From positions 372,001 through 436,000 of the forward strand of contig MKSR01000008.1 in the NCBI GenBank assembly GCA_001898145.1: a DNA stretch of 64,000 bases. The letters are read 5' to 3'. Under the pieces are notes generated by a model. The model was given only the letters and a program-made list of their open reading frames with translations. It was not told the DNA's origin and did no database searches. Shown here in pieces: positions 51,990 to 61,088 of this stretch. The stretch is from Dyadobacter sp. 50-39 (GTDB taxonomy: Bacteria > Bacteroidota > Bacteroidia > Cytophagales > Spirosomataceae). The position numbers and the translations under genes are program-made. Position 1 is the stretch's first letter. Each line of letters opens with the position of its first letter.

Positions 51990-53042
51990 TTATTTTGTAA
52001 TGGTAACCGCCGCGCCTTCGCTCAGGTTGATCTGTCCGGTCGTAACAACTGTCTCGCCCGCTTTCAGGCCCGCCAACACTTCCACATTGTCGCCTACTTC
52101 GCGGCCCACTTCAATTTTGCGCTGTTTCGCCACGCCACCGTCCACCACGTACACATACGGGTTACGCACGCTTTCCACGAGCGCGCTGCGCGGGATCAGG
52201 AGCGACTGCGTGCTGCTTTTCTGCTGAAACGTCACCGTCACGAATGTACCGGCTTTCAGGCCCGAGGAATTCTTTACGGTAATTTCCACCGGATAGTTGT
52301 GGGATTCGTCTCCCTGCGGTGCCACGTAGGAAATCACACCGTCGATTTGCTTGCCAGGGAAAATGCTCGTACCCACTTGTACGTGCTGGCCTTCTTTGAG
52401 CTTGTAAACGTCGTTTTCATTGATCATCACCTGCACTTTCAGGCGCGATACGTCCAGGATCGTTCCCAACGAAGTACCTACATTCACAAACTCGCCCGGC
52501 TCGATGTTTTTCTTCACAACGCGGCCGCTGATCGGCGCCTGGATAGACGCGTCGCTGATCTGCTGCTTGATCTGCTCGGCCTGGTTCAATGCGTTTTCAT
52601 AATTGTATTTGGTGTCGTTCACCTGAATTTCAGTGGCCGCATTGCCCGCCAGCAATTTGGAATAGCGGTCGGTATCCTTTTTCAGTTTGTTAATATTCAG
52701 CTCGGTAGCTTCGAGCGACAGCTCTTTCAATTTACTATCCACCTTCACGATCGTAGCGCCTTGCGACACTTGCGAGCCGAGTTCGTACTTAACAGCTAAC
52801 ACTTTACCCGCAGCCGTCGCCATGATCTCCGCCTCTTTAAAAGGGATCAGGCTACCTGTGCGGACGAGTTGCTGGTCGGCGCTCCCTTCCTGCACGGCCA
52901 CCGCCGTTACCGGAATCGTCACATTTTTGTTGTCGGGCATTTTCTTCTTTTCGTCGATCTTCGCTTTGTTGGCAACAAGTCGCAAGCCGATCAGGACGCC
53001 GATGGTGGCAATGGAGCCTATGATGATGAGTTTTCTTTTCAT
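51990..53042 (-). CDS. RND efflux periplasmic adaptor (membrane fusion protein)
   Basis: 350 residues. An N-terminal membrane anchor (LIIIGSIATIGVLIGLRLV) is followed by the barrel-sandwich lipoyl-like halves (AGKVLAVKYELGSQVSQGAT and QAPISGRVVKKNIEPGEFV). An alpha-hairpin lies between them, then the beta-barrel and membrane-proximal domains (VEVLAGLKAGETVVTTGQI). It lacks the lipobox Cys seen in some members. It links the permease to the TolC-type channel. Four bases separate it from the TolC gene, so the two are cotranscribed. Confidence 0.93.
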   Translation of the reverse strand: MKRKLIIIGSIATIGVLIGLRLVANKAKIDEKKKMPDNKNVTIPVTAVAVQEGSADQQLVRTGSLIPFKEAEIMATAAGKVLAVKYELGSQVSQGATIVKVDSKLKELSLEATELNINKLKKDTDRYSKLLAGNAATEIQVNDTKYNYENALNQAEQIKQQISDASIQAPISGRVVKKNIEPGEFVNVGTSLGTILDVSRLKVQVMINENDVYKLKEGQHVQVGTSIFPGKQIDGVISYVAPQGDESHNYPVEITVKNSSGLKAGTFVTVTFQQKSSTQSLLIPRSALVESVRNPYVYVVDGGVAKQRKIEVGREVGDNVEVLAGLKAGETVVTTGQINLSEGAAVTITK

Positions 53043-53046
53043 GGTA

Positions 53047-54378
53047 TTAAGGTAATGCGGTGTAAAAATTGTTAAGACTTCCTTGCGACTGCTCCAATCC
53101 GAGTTTGGCCTGGTAGTAGCTCAGCATGGAGTTGATATAGTTGCTTTGCGACTCTTTATAAGAAGTTTCGGCATTCAGCAGGTCTGTCAGCGGCACGGTA
53201 CCTTCGCGGTATTGAAGCGTGGTCACGTCGTACACCTCTTTGGCGAGGGCCACGTTGTTTTCATCGCTCGCGAGGTTGGATTTCGCTTTTTGCAGTTGGG
53301 TCAATGCGTTGGTATTCTGCAACTCGTAGTTCTGTACGTTCAGTTTCAACTGCTCCTTCTGCGTCATCAGATTCAGATCGGCCTGTTTAAATTGCGCATC
53401 ACGCCGGAAGCTGTCGAAAATAGGAATGCTCAATTTCAAACCGATGGCGCCGTAGCTGAACCAGTTGCCCCAGGAAGTACCAAGGTCGTTGCCCAGTGCC
53501 TGCACGCCGTAGCGCCCGTAAACCGACACTTTGGGCAAATAGCCTGCCTTAATGCGCGCTTTTTCCAGTTGCTGCAAGTCCATATTCAGGTTCTGGATTT
53601 TAAAATCCGTCAGGTTCGAAGCGTCGAACTGACCGGGCTCAACGAGTTTGAAGGGCTGGTTCAGTGGATTATCTGCCAAAACCAGCTGCTCTGTCAGCGG
53701 CATACCCATCTGGAATTTCAGCTGGTTTTCGGAAAGCGTCAGGTTGCTCTCAGCCAATGTCAATTGCGATTTGATATTGTTCAGATTCACCTGTGTGCGG
53801 TCGTAGTCCACTTTCTTGATCACGCCATTGTCGAGCTGCAATTTCAATGTGCTCAGGATCTGGCTTGTTTTGTCCAGATTGTCCTTCAAAAGCGCGATCT
53901 GCTGCTGGGTCACAAATACCTGGTAGTAGGCATTCGCTACATTGTAAATGATCGTCTCCTTCGTCTTCCGCGAGTTCAGTGTCGCGTTTTCCTGGTTCGG
54001 CTTGTTGGCTTTGATGCCCACGAGCAGCGACTGGTCGAAAATCACCTGATCGACCTGCGCCGACGCATTGCTCTGGTACTTGGTACCCAATGCCACACGG
54101 CGGTCCTCCCCGCCGAAAAGCGCGCCCGGAAGCACCGTCGATTGCAGTTTCAGGTTATCGTCGAGCGACGCATTACCCGCCACCTGCGGCAGGTAGCCCG
54201 CCAGCGCCTCACGTCCCTGCTGCACTGCCGTACTTTCCTTGTACTGCGCTATTTTGACATTCCCGTTATTCTTGATTCCATAGGCAATGCAATCTTTCAG
54301 CGTCAGGCTCGTCTGAGCCCAGCCCGACGCCGCTGAAGCGACCACTGCGATGATTGCGGCTATCCATTTACTTTTCAT
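53047..54378 (-). CDS. TolC-family outer-membrane efflux channel
   Basis: 443 residues with signal peptide MKSKWIAAIIAVVASAASGWAQ. Two repeats of long coiled helices contain the typical SLTLKDCIAYGIKNN start, YYQVFVTQQQIALLKDNL, and, in the second half, YREGTVPLTDLLNAETSYKE with YYQAKLGLEQSQG. It forms the trimeric outer-membrane exit duct. It is the first pump gene after the regulator; the 83-base gap upstream holds an inverted repeat that looks like a MarR site. Confidence 0.94.
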   Translation of the reverse strand: MKSKWIAAIIAVVASAASGWAQTSLTLKDCIAYGIKNNGNVKIAQYKESTAVQQGREALAGYLPQVAGNASLDDNLKLQSTVLPGALFGGEDRRVALGTKYQSNASAQVDQVIFDQSLLVGIKANKPNQENATLNSRKTKETIIYNVANAYYQVFVTQQQIALLKDNLDKTSQILSTLKLQLDNGVIKKVDYDRTQVNLNNIKSQLTLAESNLTLSENQLKFQMGMPLTEQLVLADNPLNQPFKLVEPGQFDASNLTDFKIQNLNMDLQQLEKARIKAGYLPKVSVYGRYGVQALGNDLGTSWGNWFSYGAIGLKLSIPIFDSFRRDAQFKQADLNLMTQKEQLKLNVQNYELQNTNALTQLQKAKSNLASDENNVALAKEVYDVTTLQYREGTVPLTDLLNAETSYKESQSNYINSMLSYYQAKLGLEQSQGSLNNFYTALP

Positions 54379-54412
54379 TGGACCTGTTGTTGATATTGGT
54401 GGCTAATAACAG

Positions 54413-54447
54413 ATAGTTGATAGCTCTACTGGTGATATATCAACTAT
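54413..54447. promoter_or_regulatory. Inverted repeat ATAGTTGATA/TATCAACTAT before tolC
   Basis: Perfect ten-base arms at 54413-54422 and 54438-54447, 15 bases apart. The half-site GTTGATA is the same as in the palindrome at the marR promoter. It lies in the marR-tolC gap and may be a second MarR operator. Confidence 0.55.
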
Positions 54448-54461
54448 TAATTTAAAAAAAT

Positions 54462-54929
54462 TTATTTGTCTACTACTTTGACGACCCGATCCAGATATCC
54501 CAGGAACGTCGTCCATTCCTGCTCTGTAAAATGCTCCATAATCTGGTTATTGAATGCGATCGCCAGCGACTGAATGCGCTCGCAGACAAACTTACCACTC
54601 GGTGTAAGCGATATCAGGTTCTTTCTTTTATCCTCAATATCACTTTCAATTTTCAGGAACCCGTCCTTGTGCAAAGTCTGCACAGAGCGTTGGATTCCCG
54701 CTTTATCTTTTTGTAAAATGTTGGCAATGTCCTGCTGCGTCCGCGCCTGTTCCTGGAAATATACAACCATCAGGATAGGCAGCTGCTCGGCGAGCACGGG
54801 AATACCTTCATTGACGAGCTCCGCATTCATTTTCTTGAAAACCGTCTTTGTAACGGCGCCCAATTTGAATTGTAACGAGTTCTTCAATTCTTCCCTCAGG
54901 TTCTGCCAGCTATCTATGTTCGCGCTCAT
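54462..54929 (-). CDS. MarR-family transcriptional regulator
   Basis: 155 residues. The winged helix is seen as RTQQDIANILQKDKAGIQRS (recognition helix) and the wing as IESDIEDKRKNLISLTPSGK, the MarR signature with D-x-R. Flanking helices provide the dimer. It is the first gene of the efflux set and probably represses itself and the pump until a drug-like ligand binds. The promoter's -7 box ends only eight bases upstream of ATG, so the mRNA would have almost no leader. Confidence 0.92.
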   Translation of the reverse strand: MSANIDSWQNLREELKNSLQFKLGAVTKTVFKKMNAELVNEGIPVLAEQLPILMVVYFQEQARTQQDIANILQKDKAGIQRSVQTLHKDGFLKIESDIEDKRKNLISLTPSGKFVCERIQSLAIAFNNQIMEHFTEQEWTTFLGYLDRVVKVVDK

Positions 54930-54936
54930 GATGATA

Positions 54937-54964
54937 CAAAGGTAAAATGCGTTGATATGTCAAC
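54937..54964 (-). promoter_or_regulatory. marR promoter with palindromic operator
   Basis: On the minus strand TACCTTTG (54944-54937) is the -7 box. The palindrome GTTGACATATCAAC (54964-54951) lies directly upstream, between it and a TTG about 20 bases upstream of the -7 box. A repressor bound there would block RNA polymerase. The palindrome half-site matches the arms at 54413-54447. Confidence 0.62.
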
Positions 54965-55030
54965 CAAATTTTACAATAAAAAGTTTTGGGAGTCAGGACT
55001 AATGGTAAAATGCCCTGGATGAACGGCGAA

Positions 55031-55068
55031 CAAAAAAGAGCGGCAACATGGATCATGCCGCCGCTCTT
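55031..55068 (-). terminator. Intrinsic terminator of the M48 protease gene
   Basis: AAGAGCGGC (55036-55044) pairs with GCCGCTCTT (55060-55068); on the minus strand a run of T follows. It lies about 20 bases after the stop at 55089. Confidence 0.82.
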
Positions 55069-55088
55069 CTATTTTTCGAAGTATTGCC

Positions 55089-56558
55089 TTACTTACCGAG
55101 CGTCTTGAAAAGCATGCCTTTCGATACTTTATCGTTCAGAGCCATGCCATTGATGATGGCCAGCTCATCGAGTCTGCCATCCGGCTGGTTATTGTCTTTC
55201 AGCAGGTCGCGCAGTGTCGCATCGCGCTGTGCTGTTTTAATGCGGATCCGTTCCGGCTGGCGACTGAGGATATTCTGGTCTGAAACCGATTTGAAACCCT
55301 GCGCAACCGAACGGAACTGGCTTGCATTCGCCGCGAAGTTGCCCGCGGCTGCCACGCCGTGGATTGCATAAATGTTACCGCCATACTGGATCAGCCAGGT
55401 ACCCACCTGAATGGTGTTCGCTGTTGCCGCAGCCGCCTGGCCATTAGCGCCCTGCTCCACCTGCTGCGATACCATCACCACAGCCGGATTGCCATTGATT
55501 GTGGCTTTCTCATTCTCAATTACTTTCAGACCGTAATTTTTCACCACAGCCTGCGCCGCCTCTTCCAGTGATTTGCCTTCCGCGAGGGTGAACAGCATCA
55601 TGGACTTTCCGTCTTTTGCAGCCATCTGGAACTGGGCGGGAGAGTTTTCATACTGCCAGCCGCTGGGCACCGGGAATTGGAATTTCAGCGATGGATGATA
55701 AAATGTATTGTTTTCTACAAACCCCTGCTGCGGATCATTGCCATAGATAATGCCGTCGATCTTCCGCAGATACGCATCGCGGTTCACATTGTATTTACCC
55801 GGATGCTCCGCCTGGTATTGCGCCGCCAGTTTTCCTACTTTCGTCATACGGTCGCCCGGATCGGGGTGAGTAGACTGGAAGGTCGGTATCGACTGTCCGG
55901 CTTTTTCCGAGATCCTTTTGAGCGTACCAAAAAAATCAGCCATTTCTTTGGCATCATACCCGATTTTACTCGAATAATCTACCCCTATTTTATCGGATTC
56001 AGTCTCATGGTCGCGGCTGTAACTCAAAAAGAGCAGCCCCAATGCCTGCTGCGCCTGCTCACCCATCGCGCGTACCTGCGGGGAGAGGATCATACCTGCG
56101 GCAAGGCCTACCTGACCAAATATCTGCGAAGTCTGCTGCCGCGCCGAGTGGCGGGCCGTAATGTGGCCGATTTCGTGACCCAATACACCAGCAAATTCGG
56201 CTTCATTATTGAAATGCGCCATAATTCCCCGTGTGAAGTATACGTAACCACCGGGCACTGCAAAAGCATTCACCACCGGGGAGTCCACAATAAAGAATTT
56301 GTAGGGTAATTCGGGCCGGTGCGAGATCTTCGCCATGGCCATACCCTTCTCATTGATGAAGGATTGCAGGTTCTTATCGTCGTAAATCCCCATTGTGGCC
56401 ACAATAGACGGGTGTGACTCGGCTCCGAGCGCTTTTTCCTTTTCTTCCGACATCAGGATAATTTCTTTCTTGCCTGTCACCGGATTTTTAGAACAGCCTG
56501 TGAGCATCCCAACCGCCACAACTGCCGGCAGAATGCGAAATGCGTATTTCATTTTCAT
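55089..56558 (-). CDS. M48-family metalloprotease lipoprotein with C-terminal domain
   Basis: About 489 residues from ATG 56558. MKMKYAFRILPAVVAVGMLTGC is a lipoprotein signal. The zinc site is VLGHEIGHITARHSARQ (HExxH) with the third ligand Glu in SYSRDHETESDKIG. After the ~270-residue protease domain, an additional ~200 residues (FQFPVPSGWQYENSPAQFQM, LKVIENEKATINGNPAVVM) form a PsbP/profilin-like domain seen in BepA-like relatives. Likely role: outer-membrane protein quality control at the periplasmic face. Monocistronic, with a terminator. Confidence 0.9.
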   Translation of the reverse strand: MKMKYAFRILPAVVAVGMLTGCSKNPVTGKKEIILMSEEKEKALGAESHPSIVATMGIYDDKNLQSFINEKGMAMAKISHRPELPYKFFIVDSPVVNAFAVPGGYVYFTRGIMAHFNNEAEFAGVLGHEIGHITARHSARQQTSQIFGQVGLAAGMILSPQVRAMGEQAQQALGLLFLSYSRDHETESDKIGVDYSSKIGYDAKEMADFFGTLKRISEKAGQSIPTFQSTHPDPGDRMTKVGKLAAQYQAEHPGKYNVNRDAYLRKIDGIIYGNDPQQGFVENNTFYHPSLKFQFPVPSGWQYENSPAQFQMAAKDGKSMMLFTLAEGKSLEEAAQAVVKNYGLKVIENEKATINGNPAVVMVSQQVEQGANGQAAAATANTIQVGTWLIQYGGNIYAIHGVAAAGNFAANASQFRSVAQGFKSVSDQNILSRQPERIRIKTAQRDATLRDLLKDNNQPDGRLDELAIINGMALNDKVSKGMLFKTLGK

Positions 56559-56831
56559 ATTTGGTGTGAAAAATGACTTGTTAGAAGGAGTTGCCAAAAT
56601 TAAACGTTGTTGTCAACTTTATGCAAAGAATCATGCCAATTCCTGCATTGAGCCGCCGGTAGCCATCTTTTATCCATTGGCAATCAACAACCGCCCGCCC
56701 AATGCCATTCAAAAATATTTTCGATTCCCAAGCCAGATTCTATAAATTACGCCTTAGTCCGACCTCGGGGCGGAACGAAAGTTTTACCCAAACCCGACCT
56801 GACGCCGATACATGCCCCATTTTACAGCACT

Positions 56832-57641
56832 ATGAGTTTTAAAAAAATCACATATAGCGCGCTTCCTTCCTGGCTTGCCCGACTGGATTTTCTTGGGCTG
56901 TTCGAGAAGGACCCTTTTGGCAACTTTCTCGTTATTAAACGATTACTGATCTTCATACTGGGCTGGTTTACCTATTACCGGTACACGGCCGTCAATAAAA
57001 TCCGCATTACCGGCACCGAAAACCTGATGGACCTCCCCGACCAGGGCGTCCTTTTCCTATCGAACCACCAGACCTATTTCGCAGACGTTATCGCGTTCTT
57101 CCATATCTTTTGCGCCGTCAAGTGGGGCTATAAAGACACCATGTCCCCGCCGTTTTACCTGCTCTCGCCCCGGGCCAGAATGTATTACGTAGCCGCTGCC
57201 GAAACCATGAGAGGCGGTTTTTTACCCAAAGTGTTCAGTATGGGGGGTGCTATTACCATTGAACGGTCCTGGCGGGCCAATGGGGAGGACGTAAAACGCC
57301 AGCTCGACACATCCGCCCAGGACCGCATTGGGATGGGTTTGCAGCATGGCTGGGTAGTGAGCTTTCCGCAAGGCACCACCAAACCGTACGCCCCTGTACG
57401 CAAAGGCACCGCGCATTTGATCAACGACCACCATCCGATCGTCATACCCGTGGTCATCAACGGGTTCCGGCGGGCATTTGACAAGAAAGGACTGCGTTTC
57501 AAAAAACGGAACACCCGGCTGACCGTCCAGTTCAAGCCGCCGATGCATTTCCGGCCCGACGAATCGGTAGAAGAAATGGTTGCACGCGTTACGCGGGCGA
57601 TTGAACAGGAGGGCGACGCCTCGCATCAGACCGAAAATTAA
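56832..57641 (+). CDS. Lysophospholipid acyltransferase-family (PlsC-like) protein
   Basis: 269 residues. The acyltransferase HxxxxD motif is seen as SNHQTYFADVIAF (H-Q-T-Y-F-A-D, H to D spacing one longer than canonical). The substrate motif reads FPQGTTKPY in place of FPEGTR, and IVIPVVINGFRRAF is the later block. The amino-terminal half has a membrane-associated helix. It probably acylates a glycerol phosphate or lipid in the inner membrane. The odd wording of the first two motifs suggests a divergent member. The epimerase gene starts 29 bases downstream. Confidence 0.83.
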   Translation: MSFKKITYSALPSWLARLDFLGLFEKDPFGNFLVIKRLLIFILGWFTYYRYTAVNKIRITGTENLMDLPDQGVLFLSNHQTYFADVIAFFHIFCAVKWGYKDTMSPPFYLLSPRARMYYVAAAETMRGGFLPKVFSMGGAITIERSWRANGEDVKRQLDTSAQDRIGMGLQHGWVVSFPQGTTKPYAPVRKGTAHLINDHHPIVIPVVINGFRRAFDKKGLRFKKRNTRLTVQFKPPMHFRPDESVEEMVARVTRAIEQEGDASHQTEN

Positions 57642-57670
57642 CGTGGTATGCTTTTTTCGAACCGGCATTT

Positions 57671-58582
57671 ATGGGAAAGAAAGTACTGATCACCGGCGGC
57701 ACCGGCCTGATAGGCAAACGGCTGACGCAATTGCTGCTCGACAAGGGCTATGAAGTCGCGCTCCTGAGCCGCAAAAAGGCGGACATTCCATCCGTTCAGG
57801 TTTTTGAATGGGATATTCAAAAGAACTATATCGAAGAAGGTGCACTCGACAACCTGCATTTCCTTGTGCATTTGGCTGGTACCAATGTAGCTGAGGGCCG
57901 CTGGACCGAGGAGCGCAAAAAGTCGATCCTCGAAAGCCGTACGGAATCAATTCGCCTTATCGCGCGAAAGCTCGCTGAAAAGCAAATCAAACCGGCCGCA
58001 TTCGTGTCGGCATCGGGTATCAGCTACTATGGCCAGGATACGGGCGACCTCCGGAATACCGAATCCACACCCGCAGGGAATGATTTCCTCGCCCACGTAA
58101 GCATCGAATGGGAAAAAGCCGCAGATGAAATTGCCGCATTGAACGTCCGTACGGTCAAGCTCCGCACCGGCATCGTTATCAGCAAGCACGGCGGTGCGAT
58201 CCCCAAAATGGCGCTGCCCGCCCGCTTCGGGGTCGGTGCACCGCTAGGGTCGGGTAAGCAATGGATATCATGGATTCACCTGGACGATATGTGCAGAATG
58301 TATATCGAGGCACTTGAAAACGAAAGCTGGCAAGGGGCTTACAACGCTGTCGCCTCACCGCCGGTAACCAATGAAGGGCTGACAAATGCCATTTGCAAAG
58401 TCCTTCACCGCCCGCAATGGTTCCCGAATGTACCTGCATTTGCATTGAAAATGGTTTTCGGTGAAATGTCAGCGGTAGTGCTGGGAGGGAATTATGTCAT
58501 TAATGAAAGAATGGAACGCGAAACCGGGTTTCAATACCGTTACGGGGAGCTGGAAGCGGCATTGAAGGCAGAATTGGGGTGA
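57671..58582 (+). CDS. TIGR01777-family NAD(P)-binding epimerase-like protein
   Basis: 303 residues. The N-terminal Rossmann site is MGKKVLITGGTGLIGKRLTQ; later HLAGTNVAEGRWTEERKKSI and SASGISYYGQDTG are the characteristic wording of this family. The C-terminus is the DUF1731 tail (VPAFALKMVFGEMSAVVLGG). Cytoplasmic; the substrate of this family is not known. It probably shares a transcript with the acyltransferase gene. Confidence 0.9.
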   Translation: MGKKVLITGGTGLIGKRLTQLLLDKGYEVALLSRKKADIPSVQVFEWDIQKNYIEEGALDNLHFLVHLAGTNVAEGRWTEERKKSILESRTESIRLIARKLAEKQIKPAAFVSASGISYYGQDTGDLRNTESTPAGNDFLAHVSIEWEKAADEIAALNVRTVKLRTGIVISKHGGAIPKMALPARFGVGAPLGSGKQWISWIHLDDMCRMYIEALENESWQGAYNAVASPPVTNEGLTNAICKVLHRPQWFPNVPAFALKMVFGEMSAVVLGGNYVINERMERETGFQYRYGELEAALKAELG

Positions 58583-58586
58583 TGTC

Positions 58587-58668
58587 GGCTGTCGGCAATC
58601 GGCTGTCGGCAATCGGCTGTCGGCTGTCTAGCATATCGCAAGGCCGAGAGCCGAAGGCCGATTGCCGA
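58587..58668. repeat. Tandem 14-mers and complementary hairpin
   Basis: GGCTGTCGGCAATC occurs at 58587-58600 and 58601-58614, with a variant GGCTGTCGGCTGTC at 58615-58628. GGCCGATTGCCG at 58657-58668 is complementary to the centre of the unit, so a hairpin can form. It fills the gap between two convergent genes and may act as a terminator. Confidence 0.65.
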
Positions 58669-58675
58669 AGTACAC

Positions 58676-60169
58676 TCACTCCTCCTCATCGCTTTCCAGT
58701 TCCTCCTCTTCTACCGTCAGCACCTGTGCTGTTTCGAGCCATTTTTCACGCTGTACCTGAGCCTTAAAATCATCCAGCACATTCAGTTGTACATTTCCAT
58801 TGCTGAAAACCGACATTTGCAATCCTACAAATGCCAGGGCTTCATTCAACCGGTCTTCGAGCGGCGTAGCGGTAAAAATGCACTCCTGCCAGTACCACTC
58901 CATCGATTCGCCCGCGACCTCCTCCACAATGCCGATATAATCTTCTAGCGTGTAGCCGATGAACGGCTTGCCGAAACGCACCCATAGCAAACGCATCACA
59001 TCGTCCAGCGACTGGGCATGATTGGTTTTCTTCCTTAAATACAGATCCAGAATGAGTGCTACCAATGCGCCTTTGTGATAAACCGACACTTTCCGGTTCG
59101 GAATACCCTTTTCATAACCATCCAGCCACAAGTCAAACGACGATTCCGCCAGCGATTGCGCCGCGTGAGCGCTGCTTTCGAAATGGCGTTTCATGTACAC
59201 CTGTAATTCCTTGACGTACGTTTCGTCGTTGAAAACACCGGCCCGTCTCAGGAAAAGATCGCCGTAGTAGGTCGTACAGCCTTCTGCGACGAAGCAGGTC
59301 TGGAAGTAGTTTTCTTTGGTAAAATCATAAGGTAAAAGCTCTGCGGGGCGAATGCGGATGATATTCCAGGTGTGGAAAAGCTCGTGAGAGCTCACACCCA
59401 GGAGGTCGGAGTACAGGCCTTCACCCTCGTCGTCCGGGCCGAGCACGATCATCGTGGAATTCTGGTGCTCCACGCCGTGGTAGAATGCCGTAGGTAAAAT
59501 CAGGTTCAGGAAATGGTAATCCTTTTCCGGAAACTCTTCCATCATCGCAATCTGCTCCCGCGAGAACCGGCGAAAATCGCGCTCAATGCGCCGCCAATTG
59601 GGTTTCAGGTTACCATGCATCCATATTTTGAACTGAATACCCCGCACTTCGTATTCGCATTTCTGCAAGGTTTCCGAGGCAAGCATCGGACTGTCCACCA
59701 ATTGATAAAAATCTCTTGCCGATAATGCATTCTTGCCAGCCGATGGCAATCCGCACGCAATCTGGTACCCATCTGGTAAGTCCAATTCCACGCGATACGG
59801 TTCGGTAATCCGCCCCTCGGTGTACATGCAGAAGTTGATGAAGTTCAGATACCACAATTCCTCGTCTACGTAGCTGCTGCCCGCATTCTGAATGGAAGCA
59901 TAATAGGTATAACGAATACGTACCTCCCTTTCGCCCCCCGTTCCAACCCGCCAGCGGTCTTTGGTTACCTTATGCAAGGGCAGTTTGTGACCCGCGGAAG
60001 AGCTTGCTTCGATAAATTGAATATTTTTGGCGAAGTTTTGAAGCTCGTACCGGCCCGGGCGCCATGCCGGCAACTGGATCTCGATGTGTTCACTATTGAT
60101 TTCGGGGATGGTGTAGGTAATGTCAAGAAAACGGCTTTGTGGGTCAGGTACCGAAATGTGATAGAGCAT
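58676..60169 (-). CDS. M61-family (glycyl aminopeptidase-like) metallopeptidase
   Basis: 497 residues. An N-terminal beta domain opens MLYHISVPDPQSRFLDITYT. The zinc site is SSHELFHTWNIIRIRPAEL (HExxH), followed by AEGCTTYYGDLFLRRAG with the third ligand Glu. Helical domain residues YHKGALVALILDLYLRKKTN are typical of M61. Most relatives are about 600 residues with a C-terminal PDZ domain; here the protein ends soon after the helical part in an acidic tail (VEEEELESDEEE), so the PDZ domain appears absent. No signal peptide is seen. Divergent from the 60277 gene. Confidence 0.87.
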   Translation of the reverse strand: MLYHISVPDPQSRFLDITYTIPEINSEHIEIQLPAWRPGRYELQNFAKNIQFIEASSSAGHKLPLHKVTKDRWRVGTGGEREVRIRYTYYASIQNAGSSYVDEELWYLNFINFCMYTEGRITEPYRVELDLPDGYQIACGLPSAGKNALSARDFYQLVDSPMLASETLQKCEYEVRGIQFKIWMHGNLKPNWRRIERDFRRFSREQIAMMEEFPEKDYHFLNLILPTAFYHGVEHQNSTMIVLGPDDEGEGLYSDLLGVSSHELFHTWNIIRIRPAELLPYDFTKENYFQTCFVAEGCTTYYGDLFLRRAGVFNDETYVKELQVYMKRHFESSAHAAQSLAESSFDLWLDGYEKGIPNRKVSVYHKGALVALILDLYLRKKTNHAQSLDDVMRLLWVRFGKPFIGYTLEDYIGIVEEVAGESMEWYWQECIFTATPLEDRLNEALAFVGLQMSVFSNGNVQLNVLDDFKAQVQREKWLETAQVLTVEEEELESDEEE

Positions 60170-60276
60170 ATACGAAACGCGTGGTGTTAAGAGGGGCCGG
60201 AAGCGCAGTTGCGGTAGACAAAAATCAGATAGTCCTACGTTACCAGTTACAACATTATAAAATAAACGATTTTAAG

Positions 60277-60963
60277 ATGAAAAGTAAAATTCTCCTGCCA
60301 TTCCTGTTCATCCTGGCGGTTTTGCTCAGTCCTTCGCTTATGGCGCAGAACGACGAATACTACCGCCCCGACTCGCTTCGGAAGGACCAGCCGGAAAGGA
60401 AGGAAACACCTCCCGTGGAAAGAAAACCGCAAGATCAGAAACCCGTTCTGGCGGAGAAGAAGAAGCTTGACGATTTCAAGAACAGGAAGTTCATCGACCG
60501 TCTCCGCCTTGGCGGCAGCTTCGGGGTAAGCCTGGGAACTTTGACCAATATTAATGTATCGCCCATGGCCGGTTATGAGCTGACAGAATCCCTCGTCGGT
60601 GGCGTAGGCGTGACGGCCATGTATTTCAAATCGAAATGGGCCGGTGTGGACGCGCTGTATTATGGCGGCAGAGCCTTCCTGATGTATTCCTTTATCCCCG
60701 AGTTCCATGCGATCGGCGAAGTGGAGACGATGAATGTGGAAGCGGATACCTACCAGAAATACAATGCCCGAAAGTGGATCACCTCGCCGATGTTGGGTTT
60801 AGGATATAGCCAGCCCATAGGCGGCCGCTTCATCAAGGCAATGCATTTACAGGCATTATACAATTTCAATTACAATAACCAGCTGGACGACTACGGGAAC
60901 AATATCAACCCCAACGGCCTCTTCCTCGGGCAGCCGATCGTGATCCGTCTGACATTCCTGTAA
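60277..60963 (+). CDS. Putative outer-membrane beta-barrel protein, 228 residues
   Basis: Start ATG 60277 (MKSKILLPFLFILAVLLSPS ... LMAQ), a signal peptide. A charged Pro/Lys-rich linker (RKDQPERKETPPVERKPQDQ) follows, then about 150 residues of alternating beta strands ending with LFLGQPIVIRLTFL, whose terminal Phe-Leu fits an outer-membrane barrel. Family not recognised; many Bacteroidota have such short barrel proteins of unknown role. An extended frame to 60139 exists but lacks a signal peptide at its start. Confidence 0.72.
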   Translation: MKSKILLPFLFILAVLLSPSLMAQNDEYYRPDSLRKDQPERKETPPVERKPQDQKPVLAEKKKLDDFKNRKFIDRLRLGGSFGVSLGTLTNINVSPMAGYELTESLVGGVGVTAMYFKSKWAGVDALYYGGRAFLMYSFIPEFHAIGEVETMNVEADTYQKYNARKWITSPMLGLGYSQPIGGRFIKAMHLQALYNFNYNNQLDDYGNNINPNGLFLGQPIVIRLTFL

Positions 60964-61088
60964 CAACATTTACAGCCCCTGTCCATTCGCCTTCGTTGAA
61001 TGGGGCAATTTTGCAGGACTCAATTTTTTAGTCTTCATTTGAACTAACCATTCGAATGAAGACTTTTTATTCGATAACAACGTCAATT

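Noticed and set aside
53083-54336. 417-codon plus-strand frame opposite the TolC gene
   Set aside because: Shadow of the TolC coding sequence; no recognisable protein features.
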